A stretch of 64,000 nt of DNA from Beta vulgaris subsp. vulgaris (lineage: Eukaryota > Streptophyta > Magnoliopsida > Caryophyllales > Amaranthaceae), in NCBI RefSeq assembly GCF_026745355.1, contig NC_079209.1:11318535-11382534 (forward strand), given 5' to 3'. Numbering within the stretch: position 1 is the first letter of the stretch; each line of letters starts with the position of its first letter. The position numbers and the translations under genes were made by a program. The notes under the pieces are model-generated. The model was not told the origin of the DNA, searched no databases, and saw only the letters and a program-made list of their open reading frames with translations. This document shows positions 21,475 to 33,775 of this stretch, piece after piece.

Positions 21475-23515
21475 CTAGAGGGAGTAAGACAAGATGAGTT
21501 GAGACTGATGGGGGTGTTGGGAAGCAAAGGATTCAGTTGACTCATCACTGGAGCCCATACTTTCATCATGATGGTCCGAAAGGCTCATGTTAAAAAGGCT
21601 TGAGAGGTTTGGAAGGTTAGGCCCAGTAAGAATGGGCCTTTGAGCTTTTGGAATAAGTGGATCTTGAAGAGGGTTTGCTGGAATAATAAGGCGATCTGTA
21701 CTCAGAATGGCGATCCACTCTCCCCTATCAATACGGATGGCCACCTCAGCAATTTCACTTTCCATGATGGTGAAAGACCACCAACTCTTTTCTTCAAAAG
21801 GTAAAACAAGAGGGAGGCGGTAAGTTTGAATGGAATTATTGAACTAGTAGTTCGAAAATGGGATGGTGCACTGGTTTATATCATAGGGGTCAGGGGAATA
21901 GGAGGGGCGAAGGTCCTAGTTCTAAATCTGTTCAGGTAATGATGAGAAGGGCAGTAAACGTACTGTCCATACTTTGAAACGGGGAGAAGGAGAGATTTCA
22001 TGTAGTTCCGCATTAAATTCACTGGGGGATTATCAGAGAGGAATGAAGAGAAGGTAGAGGGATTCTTAGTTAAGTGGTAAATGTACCAGGAGATTGGAGG
22101 GTTTCCCCATTTATGGCAAATATTTCCAACCACTAAACTGCACCCTAGTCTAGGTTTCTTGAGCCTCACAACTTTTCTATTAGGGATATAAATGCATGTT
22201 GAACAAAGACTAGAACATATATCTTTGACATTATGAACAGTAGAAGGACTTAGATGCAGTTCTCGAGATTTACGTAACTTTGGTTGTCGTTCTTGGAATA
22301 GTGATTCCGGTCGTAATTTCCGTTTTCTTCCAAGCTCACCAGATGATCGTGAGTTTTGGTTAGACGCCATTTCCCTGCAATCTCAGTGCCCTCTATTTTC
22401 CCGATAGTTACTTTTTTCGGCAGGTGCTTTCTGGGAGCATTCTCCTTTCTCCCTTTGAGTTCCAGAGAGGATGGTTGGTTGGGGAAATTTTCTTCTTTTC
22501 CAGATAGGTTTATTATGTGGCGAGAAATCTTCTGAGGATGAGGAAGATTCAACTTGGAATTTTCTTTTTTTTCGAACAAGGACTGGGTTTGGGTTGCACC
22601 GGGGGGTTCGGGGAATCTGGGGAATGAGTTGAGGATGAAGCGGAGTTAAATTCTGAGAAAGGGATGTCATTTGAGGGGTAGGAAGTTAGTTCAAATCTTG
22701 AGGTTCTAAGAATCTCAAGGTTCCTTGAACCAATAATTTTGTTTGTGTAGCAAGGGGAAATGGGATGTTCTACCATTAGATTGTTTAAGTCTCGACAAAT
22801 GCCTGCCATGCGATTGCCAAAAGCTCTCTGGGAAGCTTCCAGGGATGATTTGCAATTGGTCACTTTATGCCCTATAATGCCGCATTTCTTACAGAATATG
22901 AACTATGCACTCGTACCCGAAGTCTGCCCAAACATGAAACCCAGGACTGTATTCTTAAAAAACCCCTAGAATTAGAAGTTTATCAACTCGTACGTACACT
23001 TTTGCTCTGATATGTTCTTTAGGTTTGTCTGAAAGGGAATCATTGTCAAATTTTGAAATTCGGCCTAACTTATTTAGAGCTCTAGTTGCAACGTGGGTTT
23101 TGTTAACAGTGAGAGGTAAACCTTCCACCCTTACCCATTGAGGGATAATTGAAAAGTTTAGGCTGCGAAGGGACGCCCTTGGGAACCAACCTCTGAAAAG
23201 GAGGAGAGCTCCCTGGAAGTTTGCTTCACTTTTCAGGAGTAGATTATCCCGATCATCAATGTTGGTGCAGTAGAATAGAAAATATTTTACCTATTTTCTC
23301 CACTTTGATTTCTTCATTTGAGATCCAGCATGAATCGACCCATTCTTGAATTTGTGCTTGGGAGAACCTTTTGTAGTCTTTGAATTTCCCATAGACCACC
23401 ATAGGGAAAACCACGTCCTGGGGACTCATATCTCCATATTCAGATGGGATTTTTGGCCCCATTTTTTTAGGGTACCTTGAAACGCTTGGGAGTTGAAGTT
23501 AATGTTTGCTGACAT
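21475..23515 (-). pseudogene. LINE ORF1 (DUF4283 / zinc knuckle gag-like), broken
   Basis: The probable start is the minus-strand ATG near 23515 (MSANINF...). The N-terminal region encodes the DUF4283-like stretch (FEGALLLFRGWFPRASL near 23200; WVRVEGLPLTV near 23130). Around 22900-22860 is CKKCGIIGHKVTNC, a CX2CX4HX4C zinc knuckle. The C-terminal part is Ser/Pro-rich and low in conservation. Several frameshifts and at least one in-frame stop interrupt it; ORF1 proteins of this type bind element RNA. Confidence 0.7.
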
Positions 23516-23729
23516 TTAGGAACACCAAGATCCAAATTTTAGAAAAAGGACGACTATAGGGATGATGATAGGTAGGTGTTGATTTTGGTCGAAGGTGTTT
23601 GGGGGAATTCGGGAGATAGTGTGATGAGGAAGTTTTACTACGAGGGCTTTCCAGTTTAGAGAGAGAAAAAACTAGAATATATCTAATTGAAAACTACGCT
23701 TAGTTGCATCACTGTATGTCATATGGAGG

Positions 23730-23896
23730 GTTTATTTTTGACTATTTAAGAGGGGCAAAAATACAAAATTATCTTGAACGGTGAGTTGCTTGTTCTCTAA
23801 CCGTTAGTGGTTTATCACTCTCCTCCCTATATAAGATTATAAATTGCTCTACATTTCCCCTATACCTTTGAGGTTTTGAAAATATAATATGTTATA
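23730..23896. repeat. Duplicated flank, right side of the LINE insertion
   Basis: GAGTTGCTTGTTCTCTAACC..TAGTGGTTTATCAC and the following ATTGCTCTAC..CCCTATACCTTTGA align with 13300-13390. With 16330-16416 it forms the site into which the LINE inserted. Confidence 0.5.
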
Positions 23897-25074
23897 CTAG
23901 ATTTTTTTGCACGCGATGCGTGCTTGAATTTTTTTCGAAACAGAAACTCGATTTTCTTAGGCATAAGAGTCAAAATTTGAACATAAGACATATGAAGTAT
24001 AATTGTTTTACGTTGAAAAATTTGATTGGTTTAATTTCTGTCACTTAAGTCTCTCACCATTCTTTTTGTTTTTTTTTTTTTTTTACTTTTTAAAGTTAAA
24101 TTCTATGAACAAAATAGATAATTTATTGACCTTATTTATGATTTATGATATTATAATTTTTTAGTTGATTTTGAATTAAGTACAGTACTTCATATGCGTG
24201 TAAAGAAAGTGGACACTTTGTTTTCAAGTTAATTTTTTCATAGGTTATAGTTTGTAAGTGAATTTTTTTATGTTTTTGTAAAGCTTCCTCATTTTAGTGA
24301 TTTGCATAATGCAAATTATGCAATTTTATGATTTTAGTTGACTTGTGAGTGATTGTTATAATTATCTTTTTGGTATTTTAAGCCCTTTTTGATTTGTAAG
24401 TGAATTTGTGATTTAGAATGGGAAGGGCGTAATATAGTCTCTTTATTTGGGGACACCATAGCTCCCCCCATTCCCTTATATAATAGAGATATGTTGTACA
24501 TTAATTCTTGAATGATATTTTACATAAACCTTTTTACCTTGATAATTAATCGCTATTATATAATAGAAAAAGATAGGTCCAAATATATGTAAAAGTTTCA
24601 TTATATATAGGAAACACTATAAAAAAGTATATAATGTTTTTCCTTGTCTAACTTCTAAATTCTGATTTCACTACAAATACACCTCTAATTTTTATCATGA
24701 CCCACCATTAATTGTGAATGGTTCTTGAGAATAGTGATTTGTAAGTAAAGTTTTGTAAATGTTTTTGTATGTATTGACGTTCTAGGTTATTAGTTTTAGT
24801 TTGTATGTAAATTTTAAGTTTTAATAAAGTTTCCTGATTATTTGAGTGATTTGCGTGATTTTTATAATGTGATTTTCTCAATTGTATGGGTGATTTGTAA
24901 AGTTTCTTATTTTAAGTGATTTGTGAGTGAGTGTTGTAAATTAATTTTCGGTAGTTTTCTTTGAGTGTTGATTTTGACTTTGACATTCCTTTTGTAATTT
25001 AGAAAAGGAAATGGGGCAAAAAAGACAATTCAAAAGAGAACGCCAATGCTCCCCCTTCCCTTATATAATAGAGA
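23897..25074 (-). mobile_element. Non-autonomous Helitron with two 5' ends (H6)
   Basis: Outer 5' end A|TCTCTATTATATAAGGGAAGG from 25074 on the minus strand; internal second 5' end at 24489; 3' hairpin GCACGCATCGCGTGC and CTAG (23897-23900)|T. The contents are colinear with H2 (5414-6518). The paralogous stretch near 13385-13420 lacks the element. It sits about 690 bases upstream of the MYND start codon and so may affect its promoter. Confidence 0.8.
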
Positions 25075-25761
25075 TAATTTACCAATAAGTATAAATTACA
25101 TATTTGTCCGAAGGTGTAAATTAAATATTTAGTGTTTATTTCTAGTTTCCAGTAGTAGTATTTGCACACTAAAATGGTTTCAAGATTGAAAGTCTAATAT
25201 TTTCTCCTCAAACCTACTTTGAGAATTCAACTTGACTAGTTGACTTCAATTCACTTGCTAATTCCTCACCCAAATTTACCGCAGCTCTTTACTTGATGAA
25301 GCTATAATCACTATAATCACTATTTCTTGAGTTCATAAAATCTGGCATCTCACTCCAATATCTTGTTGTCTTCAACTTCTTAGCAAATATATCTGGTAAT
25401 CTTTATTTTCACGTATCTTTATCTGCTCTAACTCTTCTAATCATATATACCGATTGAGTATTCATTAAATCTGAAGTATTTGCTTACTCGTTAGAATTCT
25501 TCCCTTCATTTTCATTCAAAATTTCTGCTGCTTTACTAGAAGAAAGGATCAATTTTGCAATCTGGGTTGCAGAATTCTTGCATTTAAGTTTCTGGGTTTA
25601 TTTTCTTAGTAATGCACTATGGTTATTAAATTTCTATAAACCCTTAAATTTGTAACAGTATTGTTGGATTTTGTATCTGGACGAGAAGAATTTGGAATTA
25701 GAATTTTAGGGGATCATTTGATTTTCACTTGGGTGGAAGTTAGTGATTGTTTGGATTTGAA
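25075..25761 (+). promoter_or_regulatory. Upstream and 5' leader region of the MYND gene
   Basis: 25110-25400 is repeated in diverged form at 13400-13735. From about 25385 to the start codon the sequence is unique here and probably contains the transcription start and leader. I could not fix a TATA box; several short upstream ATGs occur. Confidence 0.4.
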
Positions 25762-27660
25762 ATGGATGTGCATTTGAAGAATTTGGTAGGTAGATTTCAT
25801 GAGCAATTTGGATCTGGACCTGGACTTGGTCCTGCATCTGGAACTTGTCTGGTGAAAGTGGAGGGTGTAACTCCTCCTTTTATCAAGTCACTCTATAGAG
25901 CTGCTGCAGCTCTGTATAGGACTGATCCATGGAAGAGATTGCGTCCCGGGCATTTGTTTGGCGTCAGGGTTGGCAAAGATTCTGAGTGGTCTAGTAGAAA
26001 GCAGCAGTTTCCCTGTGTCCAATTCATTGGTGGGGATGGAGGAGATCTAGCATTTTATTTGTTTCGATCTGTCAATGATGCTCAAAAGGCAACAAAACAA
26101 AGAGAGACAGTTCCTGTCCCGAATACTGAGATTATGAGGGTGACCTTTGAGCAAGAGTCTTTGATGTTTCCTTCTCACAGGAAATTGATTAAGTCTTTGT
26201 CTCTTGAAGTTTCTGGGACTGAGTACTTCCCAGTTTTTGATGTCGTATGCTGCACTTCGAATGGTGAGCTTAGGTTTAGGAATCCAAAGTTCGAGGAGCT
26301 TAAATATGTGTATGCTGCTATGAGAGGTATGACATTGGTTCACCCTTTGCTCCAAGAAGATGTGCAAGCCACACCCAAATGGTCACAAATGATGCATTTT
26401 GAGCCATTCATTGAGACGGTGGATGTTCAGTGGCCATCCGAGATGGCCAAGAGCAGTGATATTGTAGCAGTTACAGTATCGCATCCACCAGGCCAAGCAT
26501 ATGAGGAAAAAACCATCTCATCAGCCAACTCAACCCCCACCAAGTATACAGAACCAGCAAGAGAAGACCATTTTGCTGACATTAAAGTGCACTCAAATGG
26601 TAGTTTGAGGCAATGTGCAATGTGTGAGAGAGAATTTCATACGGATCAGTCCTTTCCTTGCAGTAGGTGTCGTGCCATAGTTTATTGTAGTCCTAATTGC
26701 CAGAAGCAGCATTGGAAAGAGTCTCATAAGAGCATGTGTGGCTTGTACAAAGCCATGATGGAGAGAGAAGAGGAGCTTGCAATGAAAGTATTTTTGTTCC
26801 CTTCTTCGATTGATCATCCTTGTAAGTGGCTTGAATCTCTTGGCGTTCATCAGAAAGGAATGTGGAGAAGGAAGTGCAGCTGCTATTCTAATAGCCCTTT
26901 TGGCCTTCTTCCTGTTAAAGCTGGTCTCTGGGATTCCTGGGGTGGACTTGATGATGATGAATTTCCACGAGATTCTCCATTTCCTGAACATCTAACAGAC
27001 GGGATCTCTAGCCCTATCCTTCTTTCTGGTTGGTCCGAGTATTACAATCTGCGATCCTTGCCATTGTCTAGCCCTGTTGCCGACATTCTCTCCCATCCAT
27101 TGACAGTATATTACATACTAACAGCACTGAGCATCAGCTCAAAGAATCTTTTGCTAAAAGGAAAAGAGGTGATTGTCCATTATCTGGGTCCTGAAGGGGA
27201 GTTGGATTGGATGACTGCTTTTGCTGAGATGGGTCATCTGCTTAATGGTATGGGTAACATACAGATGGTAATGGTGGGGCCGGAGGTGCCAACGAACTTG
27301 TCGGGAACCACTTCAGGAATAGGGAGCAGAGTGAGGGTAAATCTTGCTAGGGGTATCTACCAAGAGGAAGCTACCTACTTGCCTTCACCTCATGTTATTG
27401 TCGCACTAAATTGTGGATTAGAGAGCAATTCAAGTTGGGTTGGAGCTCTTGAGTTTATTAAATCCATGGGTATTCCTACTTATTTCACTGACCAGTCTGA
27501 AATTTCTTGCACAAATGCTAAGCAAGTTCTTCGTTCTGCTGGCCTTCATATCACTCACCCGGTCACTCCCAACCCTTTCCGCTCTCCTGTGAAAAACCAC
27601 GGGCCTTCAACAAATGTGCCTTCTTACAGTAATTGCTTTGTGCTTGGAGTGAATACATGA
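25762..27660 (+). CDS. MYND-type zinc finger protein (MSS51/ZMYND15-like), 632 aa
   Basis: An intact intronless frame. The start is the first ATG after an in-frame TGA (25744-25746), giving MDVHLKNLVGRFHEQFG; the frame ends in TGA. Residues about 285-326 form a MYND zinc finger: CAMCEREF, then CSRCRAIVYCSPNCQKQHW, closing with HKSMC, with all eight Cys/His ligands. The C-terminal half (about 340-610), including LTVYYILTALSIS, VIVHYLGPEGELDW and HVIVALNCGLESN, resembles the MSS51 C-terminal domain found in plant MYND proteins of unknown molecular role. MYND fingers bind proline-rich partners. In yeast MSS51 is a mitochondrial translation factor; that role should not be transferred to plants without evidence. 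No signal peptide or membrane segment is clear. Confidence 0.9.
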   Translation: MDVHLKNLVGRFHEQFGSGPGLGPASGTCLVKVEGVTPPFIKSLYRAAAALYRTDPWKRLRPGHLFGVRVGKDSEWSSRKQQFPCVQFIGGDGGDLAFYLFRSVNDAQKATKQRETVPVPNTEIMRVTFEQESLMFPSHRKLIKSLSLEVSGTEYFPVFDVVCCTSNGELRFRNPKFEELKYVYAAMRGMTLVHPLLQEDVQATPKWSQMMHFEPFIETVDVQWPSEMAKSSDIVAVTVSHPPGQAYEEKTISSANSTPTKYTEPAREDHFADIKVHSNGSLRQCAMCEREFHTDQSFPCSRCRAIVYCSPNCQKQHWKESHKSMCGLYKAMMEREEELAMKVFLFPSSIDHPCKWLESLGVHQKGMWRRKCSCYSNSPFGLLPVKAGLWDSWGGLDDDEFPRDSPFPEHLTDGISSPILLSGWSEYYNLRSLPLSSPVADILSHPLTVYYILTALSISSKNLLLKGKEVIVHYLGPEGELDWMTAFAEMGHLLNGMGNIQMVMVGPEVPTNLSGTTSGIGSRVRVNLARGIYQEEATYLPSPHVIVALNCGLESNSSWVGALEFIKSMGIPTYFTDQSEISCTNAKQVLRSAGLHITHPVTPNPFRSPVKNHGPSTNVPSYSNCFVLGVNT

Positions 27661-28876
27661 CCAAAAATTGTGTGCAAATGGAAACATGATGGAAATCCAT
27701 GCTAGAGTTTTGAGCTTCGAGGTACCCCTCAGAGAAACTTAAAGTTTATACTTTATTGTATGTATAATGGAACATGATTGAGTTTGTAAACATTCTTTTT
27801 ATTGTACTTGTGATCTTACAATTGTTTTTTTCATGGAATGAAACATCATGTACTTTGTCCACATCAAGGCAGTAGCTAAGTTGGACTTAGCCAGATTTTT
27901 CTTAATATGGTCTCTTTGTCATTTGTCAATTGTCATCCATTATAATATCTGCAGAAAACAAACCTACTTAGTCAAAAGCTTCATAAAGCTGAGGAACCTT
28001 CCTGGAAACCATATTTACATATTGCCTACCCCCTCTTAGATGGTGAGGTTCACAACCGGGGTTTGCCTCTGGGAGATGGGGGTAGGCGGGTAGCTACCAT
28101 CACTGTCCATCAGGCTATCCCCTCAACCTCAATTTGAAACCATACAGCATAGGTGCTTTCGACCAATTCCTTGAAATATGTTACAAAGATATAGGATGAG
28201 CAAAGAATTGCTGGTTCTGAACATCAAAATATTGCTGGTTCTGAAAATCAAAATATTGCTGGGACACCTTAGTAACATCTAGAGAATTTGAAAATTAGGC
28301 CAGGCAGATAGCCAATGTTTGTTAACAGTCTACAAATAAGATAGTGAGATGTCTGAATGTCTCTGTATATTGAGCGCAACGAAAATGCATACTACTTGAG
28401 CTGCACTTCGTGCTGTGCTACAGACCATGTGTCTGATTGCAACAAAAGAAATCCCCCCACCAGCACTCATTACTTGCTAGTTGATGTTATATCTGTTTTC
28501 AAGATATAATGCTTGTGAGCTATGTTATTCGGGTTCTTCATTTCACCTCAAGTATCCCTGTTTGTGTCAAAATCACGGCATTATGACATCGGCATAAGTA
28601 CTTGACATTTCAATTTTGGACGAAATTCATGGATTTTTTATTATTAAATAACCCGAGTGTGACACGAGTACCCAGGATGCCAGAACTGAATAACAAGGCT
28701 TGTTAGGATTCGATTCGGAACTGCTGATGCGTTTTTTGTGCCTCTGGTAATGATAAATTGATGTACGTGTAATGTGTCAGGGTTGTTAGATTATTAGGTT
28801 AGACACTTAGAGCTAAATCATATTGCTGCACGGAGGTAAAAATATGCTACTTTTGATCCCACCATTTACTACCAAA
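27661..28876. other. MYND gene 3' region and intergenic DNA
   Basis: The 3' untranslated region probably extends to about 27830 (T-rich stretch with TGTATGTATAATGG). The rest contains no supported gene; the frame at 27848-28039 has no recognisable content. CTGGTTCTGAACATCAAAATATTG is repeated in tandem near 28210-28260. A G-rich motif at 28045-28110 may be an old SINE. Confidence 0.4.
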
Positions 28877-29147
28877 CTAGTTTGTAGGTCCGGGCTATTC
28901 CCCGGGTAAGAAAAAATTTCATTTATTAATATAATACTTTATGATAATAACACTAAATACAACTTGGTCTGGTGGTTAAGACTTTAGTAAATGTACTTGA
29001 GGTCTTGGGATCAAACCCCTACGCAATTTCTAAATTTTTTTATTGTACATGAATTTCATGAACTAAAACTCCTTAGGGAGAGCGCCACGTGACACATTTT
29101 TTGTTTATGTACGCCTTTTAATATATTTGCATAGATAGATAGATAGA
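28877..29147 (-). mobile_element. Possible small Helitron with a SINE-like insert
   Basis: The minus-strand 3' end reads CCCGGGGAATAGCCCGG, a 5-base-stem hairpin, then ACCTACAAACTAG|T, as in Helitrons but with a different hairpin from the H1-H6 family. A plausible 5' end is TCTATCTATCTATC near 29147. Within it, 28965-29030 has box A-like TGGTCTGGTGGTTAAG and box B-like GGATCAAACCCC. The 5' boundary is uncertain. Confidence 0.35.
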
Positions 29148-30534
29148 ACATGTACCCTCTTGTTTGTCTGATTATGGTTGCATCACTGTTATTTTATGGC
29201 TTCATTGGTCTCATAACTTTGGCAGCTCAATACCCTTACCTGCACCTCACCAAATAGTTGATAGTTGATAGTTGGTTGCTGTTAGAATTCTTGATTGTAA
29301 TTTATGGAGTACTAATTCTCCACTGTTTCTTTTATGTTGGAAGATAATTATGAAGGACTGCCACTGCAACTGCAACTAGTCTATTATGTTTTTAGGACAT
29401 GGAGTCTCTCTCGTAAGAGAGCTCACATACTTTGAACATGATATTTGAACCTTCTTTTATGTAATAGGGGATATCTAAGAATTTGCATCACAATTGTGTT
29501 TTTGTTTTGGCATGTGTTCCTTTGTTTTGCCTGTTTCTTTTGCTAATATTCCCTTTACCCTATATTATAGTATTTGTTTCTTTTATTTTACTGAAATTTA
29601 GGAAAATAAAAAATATTGTCATTTGTATTTTCTAATGATGTGGAAAATTAATTGTCTTTGTAATTTTAATAGAAAAAAATACTTAAACTAACCTAAAAAC
29701 TATATTGACACTAACAAGCAACATTAAATGTTTACTAACATTAAAAATAGAGAGGAACAAAAGTTTGCGTGAAGCCAACAAACTAAAATCAACCAACAGA
29801 ATTACATCAAATATTTCTAACAATCAATAGAATTACATTCTTAAGATTTTACGAATTATATCTTAAATAAGCCGTCAGACCGTATTTGGACACAGGCGAG
29901 TGGGCATGTGTTCAGGGTCCCAAAATGCACAACCCAAGCTAATAAAGGCTTAAAATAAGGAAGATTTTATAAAATACTACCCCCATTGCCGACTATCGAG
30001 AATACCGTTGAATCTACAACCTTCTTCAATCCACTTCTCTTTCAATTTTTGGCAGTTTGCAAACTTATTCAATTTTTCCACTTCTTTTTCTAATTCAATT
30101 CTGAAATTTATTTTCCATTTTATTCTCCAATTATAATCCATTTGCGGAAATTTGACGAAAACCTGCAAATAATAACTTGACGATAATTTGTCTTATGAAC
30201 AATCTTCTCAAATGTTCTATTACCAATGGGTTAAAAGCTTCAAATTTATCTATAAATACTCCTCCTTCCATTGTTCTTCACATCATATACTCATTAATTT
30301 TCCCTCTTTCTTATGTTATTTTTCTCATCCTTTACTTTTGAAATTTAGTTCCCGAGTTGTTCTTTCAGTGATTTGATACTCCAAGAACTCAACTGCTTAA
30401 GGAGATTCTACCAATTACACAAGAACATTCGGATAATTCACTGAATTTTGTACGAATTTTGATGTTTGTTATTATATGCTCTTTTAAGGTAGTAAGAAGT
30501 GTCATATATAATAATTTTTTTGCTCATTACATAC
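29148..30534. other. Intergenic DNA, no gene supported
   Basis: AT-rich. A 63-residue minus frame (30168-29977) and a 62-residue plus frame (30188-30376) show no domain or splice support. Confidence 0.4.
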
Positions 30535-31529
<995 letters not shown>

Positions 31530-31740
31530 CATACTCTAGAAATTGAAATTTTTTATCGATTATTAATTAGGGTCCCATTTTGTAGTTCGCACATGAGCCA
31601 CCTATGATTCTAAAACGAGCCTGATAAACAACTAAAGGTAAACATATTGAAAATAAGAATAATTTTTTGAGATACCCACTTAGAAATACAAGTACTATAT
31701 TATAGAAGTAGGACTCCTTAACAAATGGAAAAACTACTAT

Positions 31741-32592
31741 AGCCTGTTCTCCCCAGCTTATTTTCAGTTCAATTCAGTTGTAATCAGTTCAGTTCAGTTC
31801 AGTCATTTAATTCTCTGATAATAAAACAATGATAATAATAATAATTATTATTACTACTATTACTATTATAAATATTAATATCATGATTACAATTATTATA
31901 TTATTACATATTATTATTATCATTTTAATATTGCTAATTATTGTTTTGCTAATACTTTTTTTAATATGATTCGGCTAATTATACTGGAATGATAATTTTA
32001 GCCTAAGAAGTACACATTGCAATAATATTTGTCATTGTTGAAAATACAAACTTTTTAATAGATAACAACAATGAAACTATTAATAATAACAACAATAAAA
32101 CTTGTCATTGTTGAAATGAAAAAAAATATACGTTTTGATAGTTGAATTACTAGGCAAAATAATAGTACTATCGAACATTAACTAGTTTTCATAATCGATT
32201 AATTATTATTTTATTTAATAACATATTATTATTAATAAAACATTATTATATGGGAAGAGGGGTAGGACACCAAAATATTAGAAACCCCATTTTACCCTAA
32301 TTACATCTCTATTCTAACTACTTTAATCAAAAAATAAAAAAGGAAACTACCTAATAATTTTTTTAAAAAAAAACATTACAAAAAGAAAACCATCAAGAAT
32401 TCAAATATCCCTAATTTATAAGATATAATTAACAATTAATTTAATTTTCTACGTCCCCTAAAAAAATTAATTTTCTACGTATTTTCGCACGCATAGCGTG
32501 CATATAAAAACTAGTATTATATTATTATCACTACTATTAGTTATAATTTAATTCAACTCACTTCAATTCTTTTATGCCAAAGAGAATAGACC
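31741..32592. mobile_element. Terminal-inverted-repeat element, copy 2, carrying a Helitron
   Basis: Left end AGCCTGTTCTCCCCAGCTTATTTTCAG matches copy 1. The right end reads, inverted, GGTCTATTCTCTTTGGCATAAAAG. The interior is ATT-rich and contains a plus-strand Helitron relic (32244-32514). Flanking direct repeats are not clear. Confidence 0.5.
32244..32514 (+). mobile_element. Helitron relic of the H1-H6 family, plus strand
   Basis: The left part reads ATTATATGGGAAGAGGGGTAGG and GACACCAAAA, a worn version of the family 5' end. The right end is hairpin GCACGCATAGCGTGC, then ATATAAAAACTAG|T. The 5' boundary is approximate because the TCTCTA start is not intact. Confidence 0.6.
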
Positions 32593-33775
32593 CTACATAG
32601 CTCGTATATGAAATAATTGATTTTTTAATATTCTTTATTTTTTTCCCAAAGATATTTTCGTCTCTCAGGAAACTGTATGGTTGAAAATGAAGCATATACT
32701 TTGGCAATATAAATGCGGATTGGGACTTGTGATTTGTGAACTTATCCTTTTATTCATGTCTGGTGCTCTTTATTTTCTACTAACAATAATATTTATATTT
32801 ATAGTGATGAAAGCTTGCTGCCTGAACTCCCTACTTAAATAAAGAGTTAGCATGTGCGCTTCTTATATAGGAGCAGTAAAGTTGAGATCTTCGTTTCATG
32901 TGTTACTTCACTTTTGGGTAAGGCGTGCTGCTGTCAATTGTGTAGTAAGTAGTAACAGAAAGTAGATATCATAATTTTGGATAACATTGTCAAAAAAAAA
33001 AAAAAAAAAAAAAAACTGGATAAAATCTAGGGGCAAAACTGTAATTTTGTGCTAGCCACCAATCTTTTTCAAGTCCCACCACCTCTCAAAAAAATCTTCT
33101 CTAGATAAATGGACATTTAATATTTTATTTACTTCTAAATCAAGTAAAGAGATTACTCAACTACAAATTATCATTCCGGTAGATACGTTGTCAATCATCT
33201 TACAATTCGACTTAGTTAGACCATTAACTTATGAAGTGTATTTTTTTCCTTAAATCCTAATACTTGTACGTATTTTTGGTATAAAATATAACTTCTGATT
33301 TTATATTCCTTTCATCTTGAAATAAGTAAAACATTTCTCATAAAAAACTCATGTAAAATAGAAAAATATTCCATTTATTTCATAAGAGAAAAAGTATAAT
33401 AATAGTATATGAATTAGAATTGGCTCGAATGATACACTTTTCCATCTTCATTAGTGAGGTCTAGAGTTCAATTGCTGCATCAAAATGTATTTGAGATTTA
33501 CGAAGTTGGGATATATGGTTGTAATAGGCCTCTTGGTGGAACCCTTACGAAAAGTGGTCTGATACAAGAATTAGCGTTATCTTGAACAATAAGCTTTGAT
33601 GTTGATACCACCCCAGGGCCTAGACCCAACTTGGCCTATAAATGAGTCTCCCTAACTCCTTTGTTGTTCCCCTCTCTTCCTAAGCAGAGATCCAGTATTT
33701 GTCTCTGCATTTGCATACCTTAGGTCCTTAACCATATTTTATTCATCCCCAATAACCCAAATCAAAGCCAAAAGA
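32593..33775. other. Intergenic DNA upstream of the heat shock gene
   Basis: No gene. A pure A-run of over 20 bases lies at about 32993-33016. The stretch near 33425-33500 has a weak SINE look (GAGGTCTAGAGTTCAATTGC). The last 140 bases are the promoter and leader of the following gene. Confidence 0.4.
33637..33642 (+). promoter_or_regulatory. TATA box of the small heat shock gene
   Basis: TATAAA 139 bases before the start codon, followed by a CT-rich leader. I found no perfect nGAAnnTTCnnGAAn heat shock element in the 280 bases before the ATG. Confidence 0.5.

Larger units (their letters stand above)
16417..23722 (-). mobile_element. L1-type LINE retrotransposon, degenerate
   Basis: A minus-strand non-LTR element of about 7.3 kb. 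The poly(A) tail appears as a T-run at 16417-16431. ATGGAGG precedes it (16410-16416) and recurs immediately after the 5' end (23723-23729), consistent with a short target duplication. The sequence outside both copies rejoins into one stretch homologous to about 13160-13330. In order from the 5' end it contains an ORF1 with DUF4283-like and CCHC parts, an endonuclease, a reverse transcriptase, a zf-RVT motif and RNase H. All are broken by frameshifts and stops, so it cannot be active. Confidence 0.85.

Noticed and set aside
25747..25761. Five-residue extension of the MYND protein from TTG
   Set aside because: TTG is not a usual plant start; the first ATG (25762) follows an in-frame stop.
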